Shown: piece by piece, positions 7,758 through 14,272 of the stretch
Layout: every line of letters starts with the position of its first letter
Numbering within the stretch: the first letter of the stretch is position 1
Assembly (NCBI GenBank): GCA_905206455.1
Contig: CAJLHL010000053.1
Coordinates: 1 to 15,705, forward strand
Reading direction: 5' to 3'
DNA length: 15,705 nucleotides
DNA from: an uncultured Eubacteriales bacterium
Lineage (GTDB): Bacteria; Bacillota; Clostridia; Peptostreptococcales; Anaerovoracaceae
Made by a program: the position numbers and the translations under genes
Notes under the pieces: generated by a model
Told to the model about the DNA's origin: nothing
What the model saw: the letters and a program-made list of their open reading frames with translations, nothing else
Database searches by the model: none

Positions 7758-7766
7758 ATTATATCA
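7758..7766 (-). promoter_or_regulatory. Extended -10 promoter of the ybjQ-like gene
   Basis: The minus strand reads TGATATAAT, a consensus -10 (TATAAT at 7763-7758) with the TGn extension. No good -35 is present at 17 bp. A second, weaker -10 candidate (TACAAT at 7737-7732) lies closer to the gene. Confidence 0.5.
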
Positions 7767-7818
7767 TATCTCATCACTGCCCTGCGCAATCGCGCCCGGG
7801 AATGAGAGAAATATGCGA

Positions 7819-7835
7819 GCCGGACAATGCCCGGC
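7819..7835 (-). terminator. Weak hairpin just after the DUF5808 gene
   Basis: A 5-bp GC stem (GCCGG at 7819-7823 with CCGGC at 7831-7835, seven-base loop) lies two bases after the stop codon of the DUF5808 gene. The minus-strand sequence that follows has only scattered T residues, so this may be a weak or incomplete terminator. Confidence 0.3.
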
Positions 7836-7837
7836 GT

Positions 7838-9241
7838 CTATGACACTTCTTTCAACTGCCGATACCACTCCTCAGCCTCTCCCGAAGACTTGCTGTTCAC
7901 AAATACGGTGAGATCATTTAACTGAATTTTCAGGATCGGCTGATAACCGCTGTAGAGGAACATCATGCATTTGCCCGTCTGCTTGCCGCGGTAGTACCCG
8001 AAATCATACCGATCCGTCGAACCTCCGTTCGTTCTGATATATCGGTCATCCGGCAGGCGGCCGATCAGCTCGGCGGACTTTACCTCATCAACGGCAAATT
8101 TGCAGTCATATCCCGCCGCTTCGATGGTTATGGTATCATTCTCCCTTACAAAGGTGACTTCCGCATTTTCAAAATTCAGTATCACGGCAGCCACAAACAG
8201 CAGCAGTGCGACTACGGCCGCCGCCGTAACAGCGACAATCGCCTTCGCCGCCGGACGGGCCATATTCATAGTGAACTGCATATCATTCATACGGTCCATC
8301 ACGAAGAGATGCGGGTCATCGGGATTGCTGTACCATCCGTTTTTCCAGTATTCATCGTCATCCACCTCTAAAGACGACTGATCCGCCGCGAGAATATCCG
8401 CTCTCCTGCCCCTGATCCGCAGAATCGGAAACAGAAGGGCAAAGGCGATAAACAGCTGTAACACGATGTATACAAAAAAATCGATCTCATTGAGCCAATC
8501 ACCGCAAACTGTGCGAATCGTCATATAGATAATGGAGGCAGCGGACAAAAAACCACTCACTATCAGCCCGATACCCCAGGCCCGCTTGGACAGCATATTT
8601 ACGAGATAATTCACGCCGCTGTCCTGGCTGTACACTATATTAGGACGCCTGCCGACAAGCACATGAATTCCCAGAAATAGGAAAACTTCCATGAGACCGA
8701 CGGCAAGAATCACCACAGCCGCCATATCTCCGTCCCGGTCCTTCAGGAACAGAACCGGCAGACACAGCAGTATGATAGCTGCCGACAGCAAATGCCACTT
8801 CCAGGAGAACATCATCTTCTGTGACCGGGCAGAAACGCCTGTATCGATTCTGACAATCCGGCGGCCGCTTTCCCTCACCCAGCCGTTTTTCATTTTGATC
8901 CGGTATAAGACTCTGTGAGGATGATAGACCAAATACATCATTCCCGCAACATATTGTATCAGCCAAATCAGCCAGATCGTCATAAACAGAGCAAAACTGA
9001 GAAAGCAAATAAAGCATACCCCTGCTCCGGCCAGGAGATTCAGCGTCTGAAACAGAATCCACCTCCTCCTGTACTTATCTGTGAGCTCCGAGATCTCCTG
9101 TGTTTCAAGTGCATCCCTGGGTATATGCACTCCGAAGAGCATACCTTCCCGATATTCGTGCTTTTTCCCATAGGCTGCCCTGCAGACCAGCACGACAATC
9201 AGATCCATCAGTATAAATATCATAAACATTGCGATATCCAT
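7838..9241 (-). CDS. DUF5808-containing multi-pass membrane protein (467 aa)
   Basis: This is an integral membrane protein of unknown function. About eight hydrophobic segments are visible (near 3-22, 64-82, 84-105, 148-166, 174-196, 222-242, 254-275 and 332-356). A conserved loop at 296-330, with DEYWKNGWYSNPDDPHLFV followed by the MNMARP segment, matches DUF5808, a domain common in Firmicutes membrane proteins encoded beside GntR regulators. After the last helix comes an extracytoplasmic or soluble domain of about 110 residues (357-467), strand-rich and ending in WYRQLKEVS, which resembles bacterial PH-like domains; that match is an inference. AAGGGGGG nine bases upstream supports the ATG. 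The gene follows the GntR gene by 24 bp, so the two are co-transcribed and this protein is probably the regulated output. Confidence 0.8.
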   Translation of the reverse strand: MDIAMFMIFILMDLIVVLVCRAAYGKKHEYREGMLFGVHIPRDALETQEISELTDKYRRRWILFQTLNLLAGAGVCFICFLSFALFMTIWLIWLIQYVAGMMYLVYHPHRVLYRIKMKNGWVRESGRRIVRIDTGVSARSQKMMFSWKWHLLSAAIILLCLPVLFLKDRDGDMAAVVILAVGLMEVFLFLGIHVLVGRRPNIVYSQDSGVNYLVNMLSKRAWGIGLIVSGFLSAASIIYMTIRTVCGDWLNEIDFFVYIVLQLFIAFALLFPILRIRGRRADILAADQSSLEVDDDEYWKNGWYSNPDDPHLFVMDRMNDMQFTMNMARPAAKAIVAVTAAAVVALLLFVAAVILNFENAEVTFVRENDTITIEAAGYDCKFAVDEVKSAELIGRLPDDRYIRTNGGSTDRYDFGYYRGKQTGKCMMFLYSGYQPILKIQLNDLTVFVNSKSSGEAEEWYRQLKEVS

Positions 9242-9265
9242 CGTATATTCCCCCCTTCTTGGAAT

Positions 9266-9685
9266 TCACTCTCCGGCCCCGCCGCGATCTGTCTCCCTCT
9301 TTTCAGCGCCGCGGGGATTCATACCGCTGAACATCTTTTCACATATGCCGAGAAATTCCTTCTCACTCATACCTTTCAGGCAGGCCTCTGCAGCCAGAAG
9401 CTCCACTTCCGACTCCAGTTTCGCCAAAAACTCGTCATCCCTGGACTGTACCGCCCGGACAGTCGCCCCTTTTCTCCGGTCGATATCGATAAAGCCTTCT
9501 GTCTTTAGAATCTGATACGTTTTATTTACCGTCATATTATTGATACCTGCATCCTGCGCCATCTGACGTACGGTAGGCAGCTTCTCGCCAGCTTTCAGCT
9601 CCCCTCTCCCGATTCCGGTCACGATCTGATTTCTCAGCTGAACATAGATCGGGATACTGCTGACCGTATCCAGTGTGATAATCAC
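9266..9685 (-). CDS. YtrA-type GntR family transcriptional regulator (139 aa)
   Basis: This is a short GntR-family repressor of the YtrA subgroup: a winged helix with a small C-terminal tail and no large effector domain. Counting from the chosen start, the winged helix begins with the family hallmark PIYVQLRNQI (12-21). It continues with KLPTVRQMAQ (35-44) and the recognition helix around NNMTVNKTYQIL (49-60), and the wing ends near GATV (73-76). I prefer the GTG start at 9685: a near-ideal GGAGGTGA lies eight bases upstream, and the protein then begins VIITLDTVSS, as family members do. The longer ATG start at 9703 would add six residues that are really the ribosome binding site. The gene leads a two-gene unit with a DUF5808 membrane protein. 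A perfect palindrome over the promoter suggests autorepression. Confidence 0.9.
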   Translation of the reverse strand: MIITLDTVSSIPIYVQLRNQIVTGIGRGELKAGEKLPTVRQMAQDAGINNMTVNKTYQILKTEGFIDIDRRKGATVRAVQSRDDEFLAKLESEVELLAAEACLKGMSEKEFLGICEKMFSGMNPRGAEKRETDRGGAGE

Positions 9686-9690
9686 CGTCC

Positions 9691-9698
9691 TCACCTCC
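9691..9698 (-). promoter_or_regulatory. Ribosome binding site that decides the GntR start
   Basis: The minus strand reads GGAGGTGA, complementary to the 16S rRNA 3' end, with eight bases between GGAGG and the GTG at 9685. It lies inside the longer reading frame that starts at 9703, which argues against that start. Confidence 0.75.
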
Positions 9699-9763
9699 CC
9701 CATTCCTTGCTATCCCCTGAGAAAAATGTTTTCTGATTTCAGATAAGTCCTTTAATTCCTTCC

Positions 9764-9796
9764 ATCATTTGTATTATATAATATAATACAAATGAT
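9764..9796. promoter_or_regulatory. Perfect 33-bp palindromic operator, probably for the GntR repressor
   Basis: Two 16-base arms (ATCATTTGTATTATAT at 9764-9779 and its exact complement at 9781-9796) surround a single central base. The palindrome covers the spacer and -10 of the predicted GntR promoter, and bound protein there would block RNA polymerase. AT-rich palindromes at this position are usual for YtrA-type GntR repressors, so it is most likely the autoregulatory operator. No T-run or GC stem makes it look like a terminator. Confidence 0.8.
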
Positions 9797-9808
9797 ACTT
9801 AATGTCAA
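9780..9808 (-). promoter_or_regulatory. Promoter of the GntR-DUF5808 operon
   Basis: A consensus -35 TTGACA (9808-9803) is followed after 17 bases by the -10 TATATT (9785-9780) on the minus strand. The -10 and most of the spacer fall inside the palindromic operator. Confidence 0.7.
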
Positions 9809-9813
9809 TCCTG

Positions 9814-9854
9814 TAATAAAAAAACGGGAAGCCTATCTAACGGCTTCCCGTTTT
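9814..9854 (-). terminator. Terminator of the trpB2 gene (bidirectional-looking)
   Basis: A 13-bp stem (9821-9833 with 9842-9854, eight-base loop TATCTAAC) has GC core CGGGAAGCC. On the minus strand it is followed by a run of seven T residues, then ATTA, terminating the trpB2 transcript 44 bases after its stop. On the plus strand it ends in TTTTATATAT, so it could also act that way, although no plus-strand gene ends here. Confidence 0.88.
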
Positions 9855-9897
9855 ATATATATCTGTCATTATCTCCGAATCAGTTTCCCGGATAACG

Positions 9898-11271
9898 CTA
9901 CCCTTCGATTTTCGGAAGCTGCTCCATCGCCGATTTCAGTTCTTCATCCGTAGGAATATAATCCTCCATCTCGCCGTCGTTAAAACGCTGGTAAGCTACC
10001 ATATCGAAATAACCCGTACCCGTCAGACCGAAAACGATATTTTTTGATTCTCCGGTCTCTTTGCATTTCATCGCTTCATCGATAGCGACCTTGATGGCAT
10101 GACTGCTTTCCGGAGCGGGAAGAATACCCTCTACTCTCGCAAAGGTCTGCGCCGCTTCAAATACCGCTGTCTGCTCTACGCTTCTTGCGGTCAGAAGTCC
10201 CTGATCGTACAACTCGGAAACCACGGAGCTCATTCCGTGATAACGCAGGCCGCCGGCGTGATTCGCCGATGGAATGAAACCGCTGCCCAAAGTGTACATC
10301 TTCGCCAATGGACAAACCATACCCGTATCGCAGTAGTCATAAGCATAAACGCCTCTCGTAAGGCTCGGACAGGAAGCGGGTTCCACTGCGATGATCTCAT
10401 AATCCGCCTCGCCTCTCAAAATCTCTCCTGCAAACGGCGAAATCAGCCCTCCCAGATTGGAACCGCCGCCGGCGCATCCGATGATCATATCCGCCCGGAT
10501 ACCATACTTGTCAAGAGCAGTCTTCGTCTCCAGTCCGATAATCGACTGATGCAGCAGTACCTGAGAGAGTACCGATCCCAGCACATAACGGTAAGAATCC
10601 TGACTTACCGCCGCTTCCACCGCTTCCGAAATCGCACATCCCAGACTGCCGGTGGTTCCCGGGAATTTTGCGTTGATCTCCCTGCCCACATTTGTGAACA
10701 TGGAAGGAGACGGTGTCACCTTCGCTCCGTAAGTGCGCATGACTTCCCTTCGGAACGGTTTCTGCTCATAGGAACACTTTACCATATAGACCTGACAGTC
10801 CAGATCGAAATAAGAACAGGCCATGGACAGCGCTGTACCCCACTGGCCGGCTCCCGTCTCCGTAGTTACTCCCTTCAGCCCCTGCTGCTTCGCGTAATAC
10901 GCCTGAGCGATAGCGGAATTCAGTTTGTGGCTTCCGGAAGTATTGTTTCCTTCAAATTTATAATAAATATGAGCCGGTGTATCCAGCCTTTCTTCCAGAC
11001 AGTATGCCCTGACCAGCGGCGCCGGCCGGTACATGCGATAAAAATTTCTGATCTCCTCCGGAATTTCAAAATACGGCGTCTTATCGTCTAATTCCTGCTT
11101 TGCCAACTCTCTGCAGAAAATAGCGGAAAGTTCGTCTTCCGTCACCGGCTGAAGGGTCTCCGGATTTAAAATAGGCGCCGGCTTTTTCTTCATATCCGCC
11201 CGGACATTGTACCATTCTTTCGGCATTTCGTGTTCTTCGAGATAAATTTTATAAGGAATCTTATGGTCCAT
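9898..11271 (-). CDS. trpB: TrpB2-type tryptophan synthase beta chain (TrpB-like PLP enzyme, 457 aa)
   Basis: This is a PLP enzyme that joins indole and L-serine to make L-tryptophan. It belongs to the long TrpB2 group (about 450 residues, against about 400 for classical TrpB1), which often occurs without TrpA. The PLP lysine is Lys116 in SGSHKLNSA (112-120). The catalytic glutamate region is ETGAGQWGT (138-146), the phosphate-binding loop is GGGSNLGG (268-275), and the C-terminal motif GLTGTGYFD (415-423) is typical. The N-terminal extension with RPAPLVRA (82-89) is also a TrpB2 trait. No trpA or other trp gene is adjacent, which fits indole salvage or use of indole released by a distant enzyme. 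The ATG has AAGGAGG eight bases upstream. Expression is controlled by a Trp-specific T-box leader, and a strong terminator follows. Confidence 0.93.
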   Translation of the reverse strand: MDHKIPYKIYLEEHEMPKEWYNVRADMKKKPAPILNPETLQPVTEDELSAIFCRELAKQELDDKTPYFEIPEEIRNFYRMYRPAPLVRAYCLEERLDTPAHIYYKFEGNNTSGSHKLNSAIAQAYYAKQQGLKGVTTETGAGQWGTALSMACSYFDLDCQVYMVKCSYEQKPFRREVMRTYGAKVTPSPSMFTNVGREINAKFPGTTGSLGCAISEAVEAAVSQDSYRYVLGSVLSQVLLHQSIIGLETKTALDKYGIRADMIIGCAGGGSNLGGLISPFAGEILRGEADYEIIAVEPASCPSLTRGVYAYDYCDTGMVCPLAKMYTLGSGFIPSANHAGGLRYHGMSSVVSELYDQGLLTARSVEQTAVFEAAQTFARVEGILPAPESSHAIKVAIDEAMKCKETGESKNIVFGLTGTGYFDMVAYQRFNDGEMEDYIPTDEELKSAMEQLPKIEG

Positions 11272-11293
11272 TGTGTTGTCCTCCTTTTAGATA

Positions 11294-11575
11294 ATAAAAA
11301 ACTCCTGACCTATCTTTTCCGATAGGACAGGAGTATTACTCTTCTGCGGTGCCACCTAACTTCATTCTCTCGAATGCGCTCTGCCATGTACTGACATACA
11401 TGCTCTGCTGTAACGTGCAGTCACGTCTCCCCTACTTCCGGCTTCCGCCCTTTTCAGTTCGCCCTCGCGGGTCCATTCACCTCTCTTTCCGCTGCCGCGC
11501 TCCCACCATCCGCGGCTCTCTGCAAGTTTTCAGAAAGGCTACTCCTCCCGGTCACAGGTTTAACATTTCAAAAGG
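11294..11575 (-). ncRNA. T-box riboswitch, tryptophan-specific, upstream of trpB2
   Basis: The minus-strand transcript has the full T-box layout. The Stem I region (about 11555-11460) contains GAGTAG, the AGAGAGCC segment and a distal hairpin GCCGCG/CGCGGC. The specifier is in GTGAATGGACC, codon UGG (11475-11473) for Trp. Intermediate hairpins lie at 11402-11385 and 11376-11363. The T-box AGGTGGCACCGCAG (11357-11344) has bulge UGGC, which pairs with acceptor end GCCA; bacterial tRNA-Trp carries a G discriminator, so both contacts agree. The intrinsic terminator is a 14-position stem with one U-U mismatch (about 11334-11301), followed by six T residues. Uncharged tRNA-Trp should stabilise the antiterminator and allow trpB2 transcription. 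Confidence 0.93.
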
Positions 11576-11604
11576 ATTTTCCCTTTATCGATTTAATTAA
11601 ATAA

Positions 11605-11633
11605 AGGATAAGGGATTTTTCATATATTGTCAA
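11605..11633 (-). promoter_or_regulatory. Promoter of the T-box/trpB2 transcript
   Basis: Consensus -35 TTGACA (11633-11628), 17-base spacer, -10 TATCCT (11610-11605) on the minus strand, placing the transcript start near 11598. This is just upstream of Stem I of the T-box, as expected. Confidence 0.7.
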
Positions 11634-11683
11634 GAAGAGATTTTATTTTTTTTCGAAGGAATTTACTTATGGCAAAATTGTTT

Positions 11684-11706
11684 CGGTATATACAATATCT
11701 ATACCG
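11684..11706 (-). terminator. Possible weak terminator overlapping the end of the MBL hydrolase gene
   Basis: A 7-bp stem (CGGTATA at 11684-11690 with TATACCG at 11700-11706, nine-base loop) spans the stop codon. On the minus strand it is followed by AAACAATTTT, a poor T-tract. No better terminator is seen between this gene and the T-box promoter, so read-through into trpB2 is possible but would still meet the T-box. Confidence 0.3.
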
Positions 11707-12685
11707 AGTACACAAAAATGCCTTCGTCGTTTTGTTCTGCAACGATCTGGCCCTTCGCAGCCAGATATTTCAGAGTCATGCAGGCAGGCAGAAAGAAAAA
11801 CCACTTGGATACATCGGAAAGACTGCTGAGTTCTCTCGGAAGTTCCAGCCTCGTAGTATATTCCGCTGTCTTCCAGGCGTTCATCGGACCGTACTCCTTC
11901 AGAAGACCTATGATCTGCCGCGCTTTTTCTCCATAATGCCGACGCAGTTCTGCGATGCGTTTATATACATCGATTCTGATTTCTCCATGACCGGGCAGAA
12001 GAGTCTTTACGTTCAGTTTTTCGATGATATCGAGACTCTTTAAATACTCATTCAGCGGATTATCCATGCCCTCCTCAAAAAATAAAATCGGCGCAGCATC
12101 GCTCAGGATCACGTCACCTCCGAGCAGCGTCCCCGTCTTTTCATCGTAGAGACAGGTATGAGCCGGCGAATGTCCCGGTGTGACGATGCAGCAAAAACTG
12201 TAGCCTCCGACATCGATTCGGCCGCCGTCCTCTACAATCGCAAAATCCACCGGCGCCTCCGGGAAAAATTCACAGCCCGGATGAGATGCGATAAAAGTTT
12301 CATAAGACATGGGAAGACCTTCCGCCCAGTACTGCCGGTAGCGACCCCGCCAGTAATCGTCGGTGCAGAGAGCATTTGCAGCCTCCGCCTCCTCTTTTAC
12401 CGCAAAAACCTTGTTGGAATCTCTCTTTAGCCTGTTCAGCGAACCGCTGTGATCCGCATGGATATGAGTGAGAAATATATCAGTATTTTCCATATCGATA
12501 CGTAACTGCCGGAGGTCCTCCGTGAGCAGTTCAAAATACTGCGGTTCATTCAGCCCCGTATCTATGAGAAGATTTCGCTCCCCTCCTCTGACGACATATA
12601 ACTTTATCTCGTTGATCGATTTGACTCTGGTGCGCGGAAAAGGCAGCGAGATCATATGGATTCCGTTTGCGACTTCAGAAATCAT
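11699..12685 (-). CDS. MBL-fold metallo-hydrolase with C-terminal winged-helix-like domain (328 aa)
   Basis: This is a probable zinc-dependent hydrolase of the metallo-beta-lactamase superfamily, glyoxalase II/LACTB2-like branch; the substrate is unknown. The complete two-metal ligand set is visible: THIHADHSG gives His74, His76, Asp78 and His79. His172 lies in TPGHSPAH, the bridging Asp191 in GGDVIL, and His233 in PGHG. The catalytic core covers about 1-240. The remaining 90 residues are helical with a short beta tail and resemble the winged-helix tail of LACTB2-type proteins. No signal peptide is present, so it is cytoplasmic. AGGAGG sits seven bases before the ATG. It stands alone between rpsI and the T-box, and neither neighbour clearly points to its pathway. 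It is not a beta-lactamase call. Confidence 0.88.
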   Translation of the reverse strand: MISEVANGIHMISLPFPRTRVKSINEIKLYVVRGGERNLLIDTGLNEPQYFELLTEDLRQLRIDMENTDIFLTHIHADHSGSLNRLKRDSNKVFAVKEEAEAANALCTDDYWRGRYRQYWAEGLPMSYETFIASHPGCEFFPEAPVDFAIVEDGGRIDVGGYSFCCIVTPGHSPAHTCLYDEKTGTLLGGDVILSDAAPILFFEEGMDNPLNEYLKSLDIIEKLNVKTLLPGHGEIRIDVYKRIAELRRHYGEKARQIIGLLKEYGPMNAWKTAEYTTRLELPRELSSLSDVSKWFFFLPACMTLKYLAAKGQIVAEQNDEGIFVYSV

Positions 12686-12724
12686 GTTTATCCTCCTCTC
12701 GAACAGCCAATTTTTGATAATCTT

Positions 12725-12733
12725 ATTGTATCA
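12725..12733 (-). promoter_or_regulatory. Extended -10 promoter of the MBL hydrolase gene
   Basis: The minus strand reads TGATACAAT, a TGn extended -10 (TACAAT at 12730-12725). A -35 at the usual distance is poor. It lies 40 bases before the start codon, and no other promoter-like sequence was seen between here and the rpsI terminator. Confidence 0.5.
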
Positions 12734-12894
12734 TGCCGGTCATGGTTCAGTCTTCGTCTTTTTAATCCCCGATGTACCTCTTCCGCCGAGGCGCAGGTAC
12801 GCAGCCATATTGATAAATCTGTTTTACCGGCCTATATCGATACAGGACAGATATGACTATTGATTTCAACTGCATATATGAAGAAATACAGACC

Positions 12895-12925
12895 AAAAAA
12901 CCCCGAAATCCAGTGGATTTCGGGG
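12895..12925 (-). terminator. Terminator of the rplM-rpsI operon
   Basis: An 11-bp perfect stem (CCCCGAAATCC at 12901-12911 with 12915-12925, three-base loop) is followed on the minus strand by TTTTTT (12900-12895). It lies 30 bases after the rpsI stop. Confidence 0.92.
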
Positions 12926-12955
12926 TCTGCAAACGATTTTGAATCTGTTTCGCGA

Positions 12956-13345
12956 TTATCTCTTGGAGAACTGGGAAGCTCTTCTTGCCTTCTTTAAGCC
13001 GTACTTCTTTCTTTCCTTCATTCTCGGGTCTCTTGTGAGGAAGCCTGCAGCCTTCAGAGAAGGTCTGTTTTCAGGATCCGCCTGGCAGAGAGCTCTGGAG
13101 ATGCCGTGTCTTAAAGCGCCGGCCTGGCCTGTCGTACCGCCGCCGTTTACGAGCGCGATAACGTCATACTTGCCTTCGTTTCCTGAGATGGAGAACGGAC
13201 GCTTCACTTCGTTCTTGAGGATTTCCATCGGGAAATAATCGTCAAGATCCTTCTTATTGACAGTGACCTTACCTGTACCAGGGATTAATCTTACTCTGGC
13301 AATTGCGGACTTTCTTCTGCCTGTACCGATATACTGTTTCGCCAT
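12956..13345 (-). CDS. rpsI: 30S ribosomal protein S9 (129 aa)
   Basis: This is ribosomal protein uS9 of the small subunit, whose C-terminal tail reaches the peptidyl-tRNA in the P site. The N-terminus QYIGTGRRKSAIARVRLIPGTGKVTVNKKDLDDYF, glycine-rich VNGGGTTGQAGALRHGISRAL and conserved C-terminal Arg-Ala-Ser-Gln-Phe-Ser-Lys-Arg identify it. Length is normal for the family. The ATG has a GGGAGG site about eight bases upstream. It follows rplM by 18 bp, the usual bacterial pairing, and is the last gene of the transcript. Confidence 0.98.
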   Translation of the reverse strand: MAKQYIGTGRRKSAIARVRLIPGTGKVTVNKKDLDDYFPMEILKNEVKRPFSISGNEGKYDVIALVNGGGTTGQAGALRHGISRALCQADPENRPSLKAAGFLTRDPRMKERKKYGLKKARRASQFSKR

Positions 13346-13363
13346 TTACGATTCCTCCCTTCC

Positions 13364-13792
13364 TTACCAAGTCCATGTCTCAGGCTTCTGAGCTGCATGA
13401 TTGTGCTCAGGGCCGGCATAAACCTTTAACTTCTTATACATCTGTCTGCCGAGAGGACCCTTCGGAAGCATGCCCTTTACAGCGTGGCGGATGATTTCAT
13501 CAGGCTTCTTTGCCTGTAACTTTTCGAAAGTGATTTCGCGAAGACCGCCCGGATAGCCGGTATGTCTCTTATAAATCTTTTCTTTTCTTTTTTTGCCTGT
13601 CACTTCAATCTTTTCAGCGTTGATGACGATGACATAGTCGCCGGTATCAACGTGCGGTGTGTAGATTGGCTTTCTCTTACCTCTTAAGATGGATGCAGCT
13701 TCTGTAGCGAGACGGCCGAGAGTCTTCCCCTCTGCGTCCAGTACGTACCACTTTCTTTCCACTTCCTGAGGCTTTGCGATGTAAGATTTCAT
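13364..13792 (-). CDS. rplM: 50S ribosomal protein L13 (142 aa)
   Basis: This is ribosomal protein uL13 of the large subunit, an early assembly protein. Recognised by KWYVLDAEGKTLGRLATEAA near the N-terminus, YTPHVDTGDYVIVINAEKIEVTGKK (44-68), YKRHTGYPGGLR and the C-terminal MLPKGPLGRQMYKKLKVYAGPEHNHAAQKP. Full length for the family. AGGAGG lies five bases before the ATG. It is the first gene of the rplM-rpsI operon, with a consensus-like promoter about 155 bases upstream and a leader that may carry autoregulation. Confidence 0.98.
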   Translation of the reverse strand: MKSYIAKPQEVERKWYVLDAEGKTLGRLATEAASILRGKRKPIYTPHVDTGDYVIVINAEKIEVTGKKRKEKIYKRHTGYPGGLREITFEKLQAKKPDEIIRHAVKGMLPKGPLGRQMYKKLKVYAGPEHNHAAQKPETWTW

Positions 13793-13939
13793 TTTAACCT
13801 CCTGAATGTCTACTCTGATCTCTGAAAAGAGATACGATTTCGACGCCTACTCTGTTCTTCATAAAAAACGGTTTCGGCACTAAAAAATAACTTTTGTCGC
13901 GGCCGGCAGTCCCAGCCTGACGCCTGCGGGAATGCAAGC
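13793..13939 (-). ncRNA. rplM-rpsI mRNA leader, candidate r-protein autoregulatory element
   Basis: From the predicted start near 13939, the transcript has a leader of about 147 bases before rplM. Close to the ribosome binding site a perfect hairpin (ATCTCT/AGAGAT, 13818-13833, loop TTTC on the minus strand) lies between two copies of CAGAGTA (minus strand, 13817-13811 and 13854-13848). The upstream part is GC-rich and contains other short complementary segments. Autoregulatory L13 leaders are known in Firmicutes (Rfam L13_leader). I infer an equivalent role from position and structure, not from a consensus match. Confidence 0.4.
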
Positions 13940-13945
13940 ATTACT

Positions 13946-13974
13946 ATTGTATCCTGCACCGATGGGAAAGTCAA
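13946..13974 (-). promoter_or_regulatory. Promoter of rplM-rpsI
   Basis: The -35 TTGACT (13974-13969), an exact 17-base spacer and the -10 TACAAT (13951-13946) on the minus strand form the best sigma-A-type promoter in the window. The implied start is near 13939. Confidence 0.82.
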
Positions 13975-14165
13975 ACTCTTTTTGCCATCAGAAGCGGCCC
14001 TCAGCAAATATCTCTGATCAGAGTATACGAAGGATCTCGGTTCCCGGCATAAAACCGTGCTTTCCCGCCGGAGCTCGGAAATGAAATCCGTCGGTTCTGC
14101 CGGTATCGAAATGCCGACGCTATGTCATCTTCTGCAAAATACGAATCCGCTTTGTAATTTTTCAC
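13975..14165. other. Intergenic DNA between the divergent rplM and oadA promoters
   Basis: No supportable gene is present in this stretch. It holds a perfect 12-base palindrome, CTCTGATCAGAG (14012-14023), and otherwise unremarkable sequence. A 65-residue minus-strand frame that crosses the rplM promoter shows no recognisable protein features. Confidence 0.5.
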
Positions 14166-14193
14166 TTGATTAATCCCTGAAACAGATTAAAAT
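14166..14193 (+). promoter_or_regulatory. Candidate promoter of the oadA-type gene
   Basis: A -35 TTGATT (14166-14171), 16-base spacer and -10 TAAAAT (14188-14193) on the plus strand lie about 80 bases before the start codon. An alternative -10 TACAAT at 14200-14205 lacks a good -35. Confidence 0.5.
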
Positions 14194-14212
14194 ATATATT
14201 ACAATATATTTT
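14189..14212. promoter_or_regulatory. AT-rich inverted repeat at the oadA promoter
   Basis: Perfect 9-base arms AAAATATAT (14189-14197) and ATATATTTT (14204-14212) flank six bases. The symmetry continues imperfectly outward (GATTA on the left, TAATC on the right). Its overlap with the -10 and transcription start region would suit an operator. In such AT-rich DNA some symmetry is expected by chance. Confidence 0.3.
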
Positions 14213-14272
14213 GATAATCAAAACAAAAATATGATATTTCTTTTTTCACTTACTAAAAAACGGAGAAAACAT

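Noticed and set aside
9764..9796. Palindrome as a terminator or as a mobile-element end
   Set aside because: It is AT-rich with no T-run beyond it, lies inside a promoter, and no transposase or target duplication is nearby.
10099..11091. Plus-strand open frame (330 codons) opposite trpB2
   Set aside because: Arg/Ser/His-rich shadow of a gene with an intact PLP motif; no start signals.
11699..12685. Beta-lactamase or lactonase resistance gene
   Set aside because: The metal ligands are shared by the whole superfamily; no signal peptide or lactamase-specific feature is seen, so only the fold-level call is justified.
13810..14007. 65-codon minus-strand frame upstream of rplM
   Set aside because: It runs through the strong rplM promoter and leader, lacks a ribosome binding site, and has no recognisable protein features.
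14231..14272. Upstream in-frame ATG as the start of the carboxyltransferase
   Set aside because: No ribosome binding site precedes it, the extra 14 residues are atypical of the family, and GGAG is correctly spaced before the ATG at 14273.
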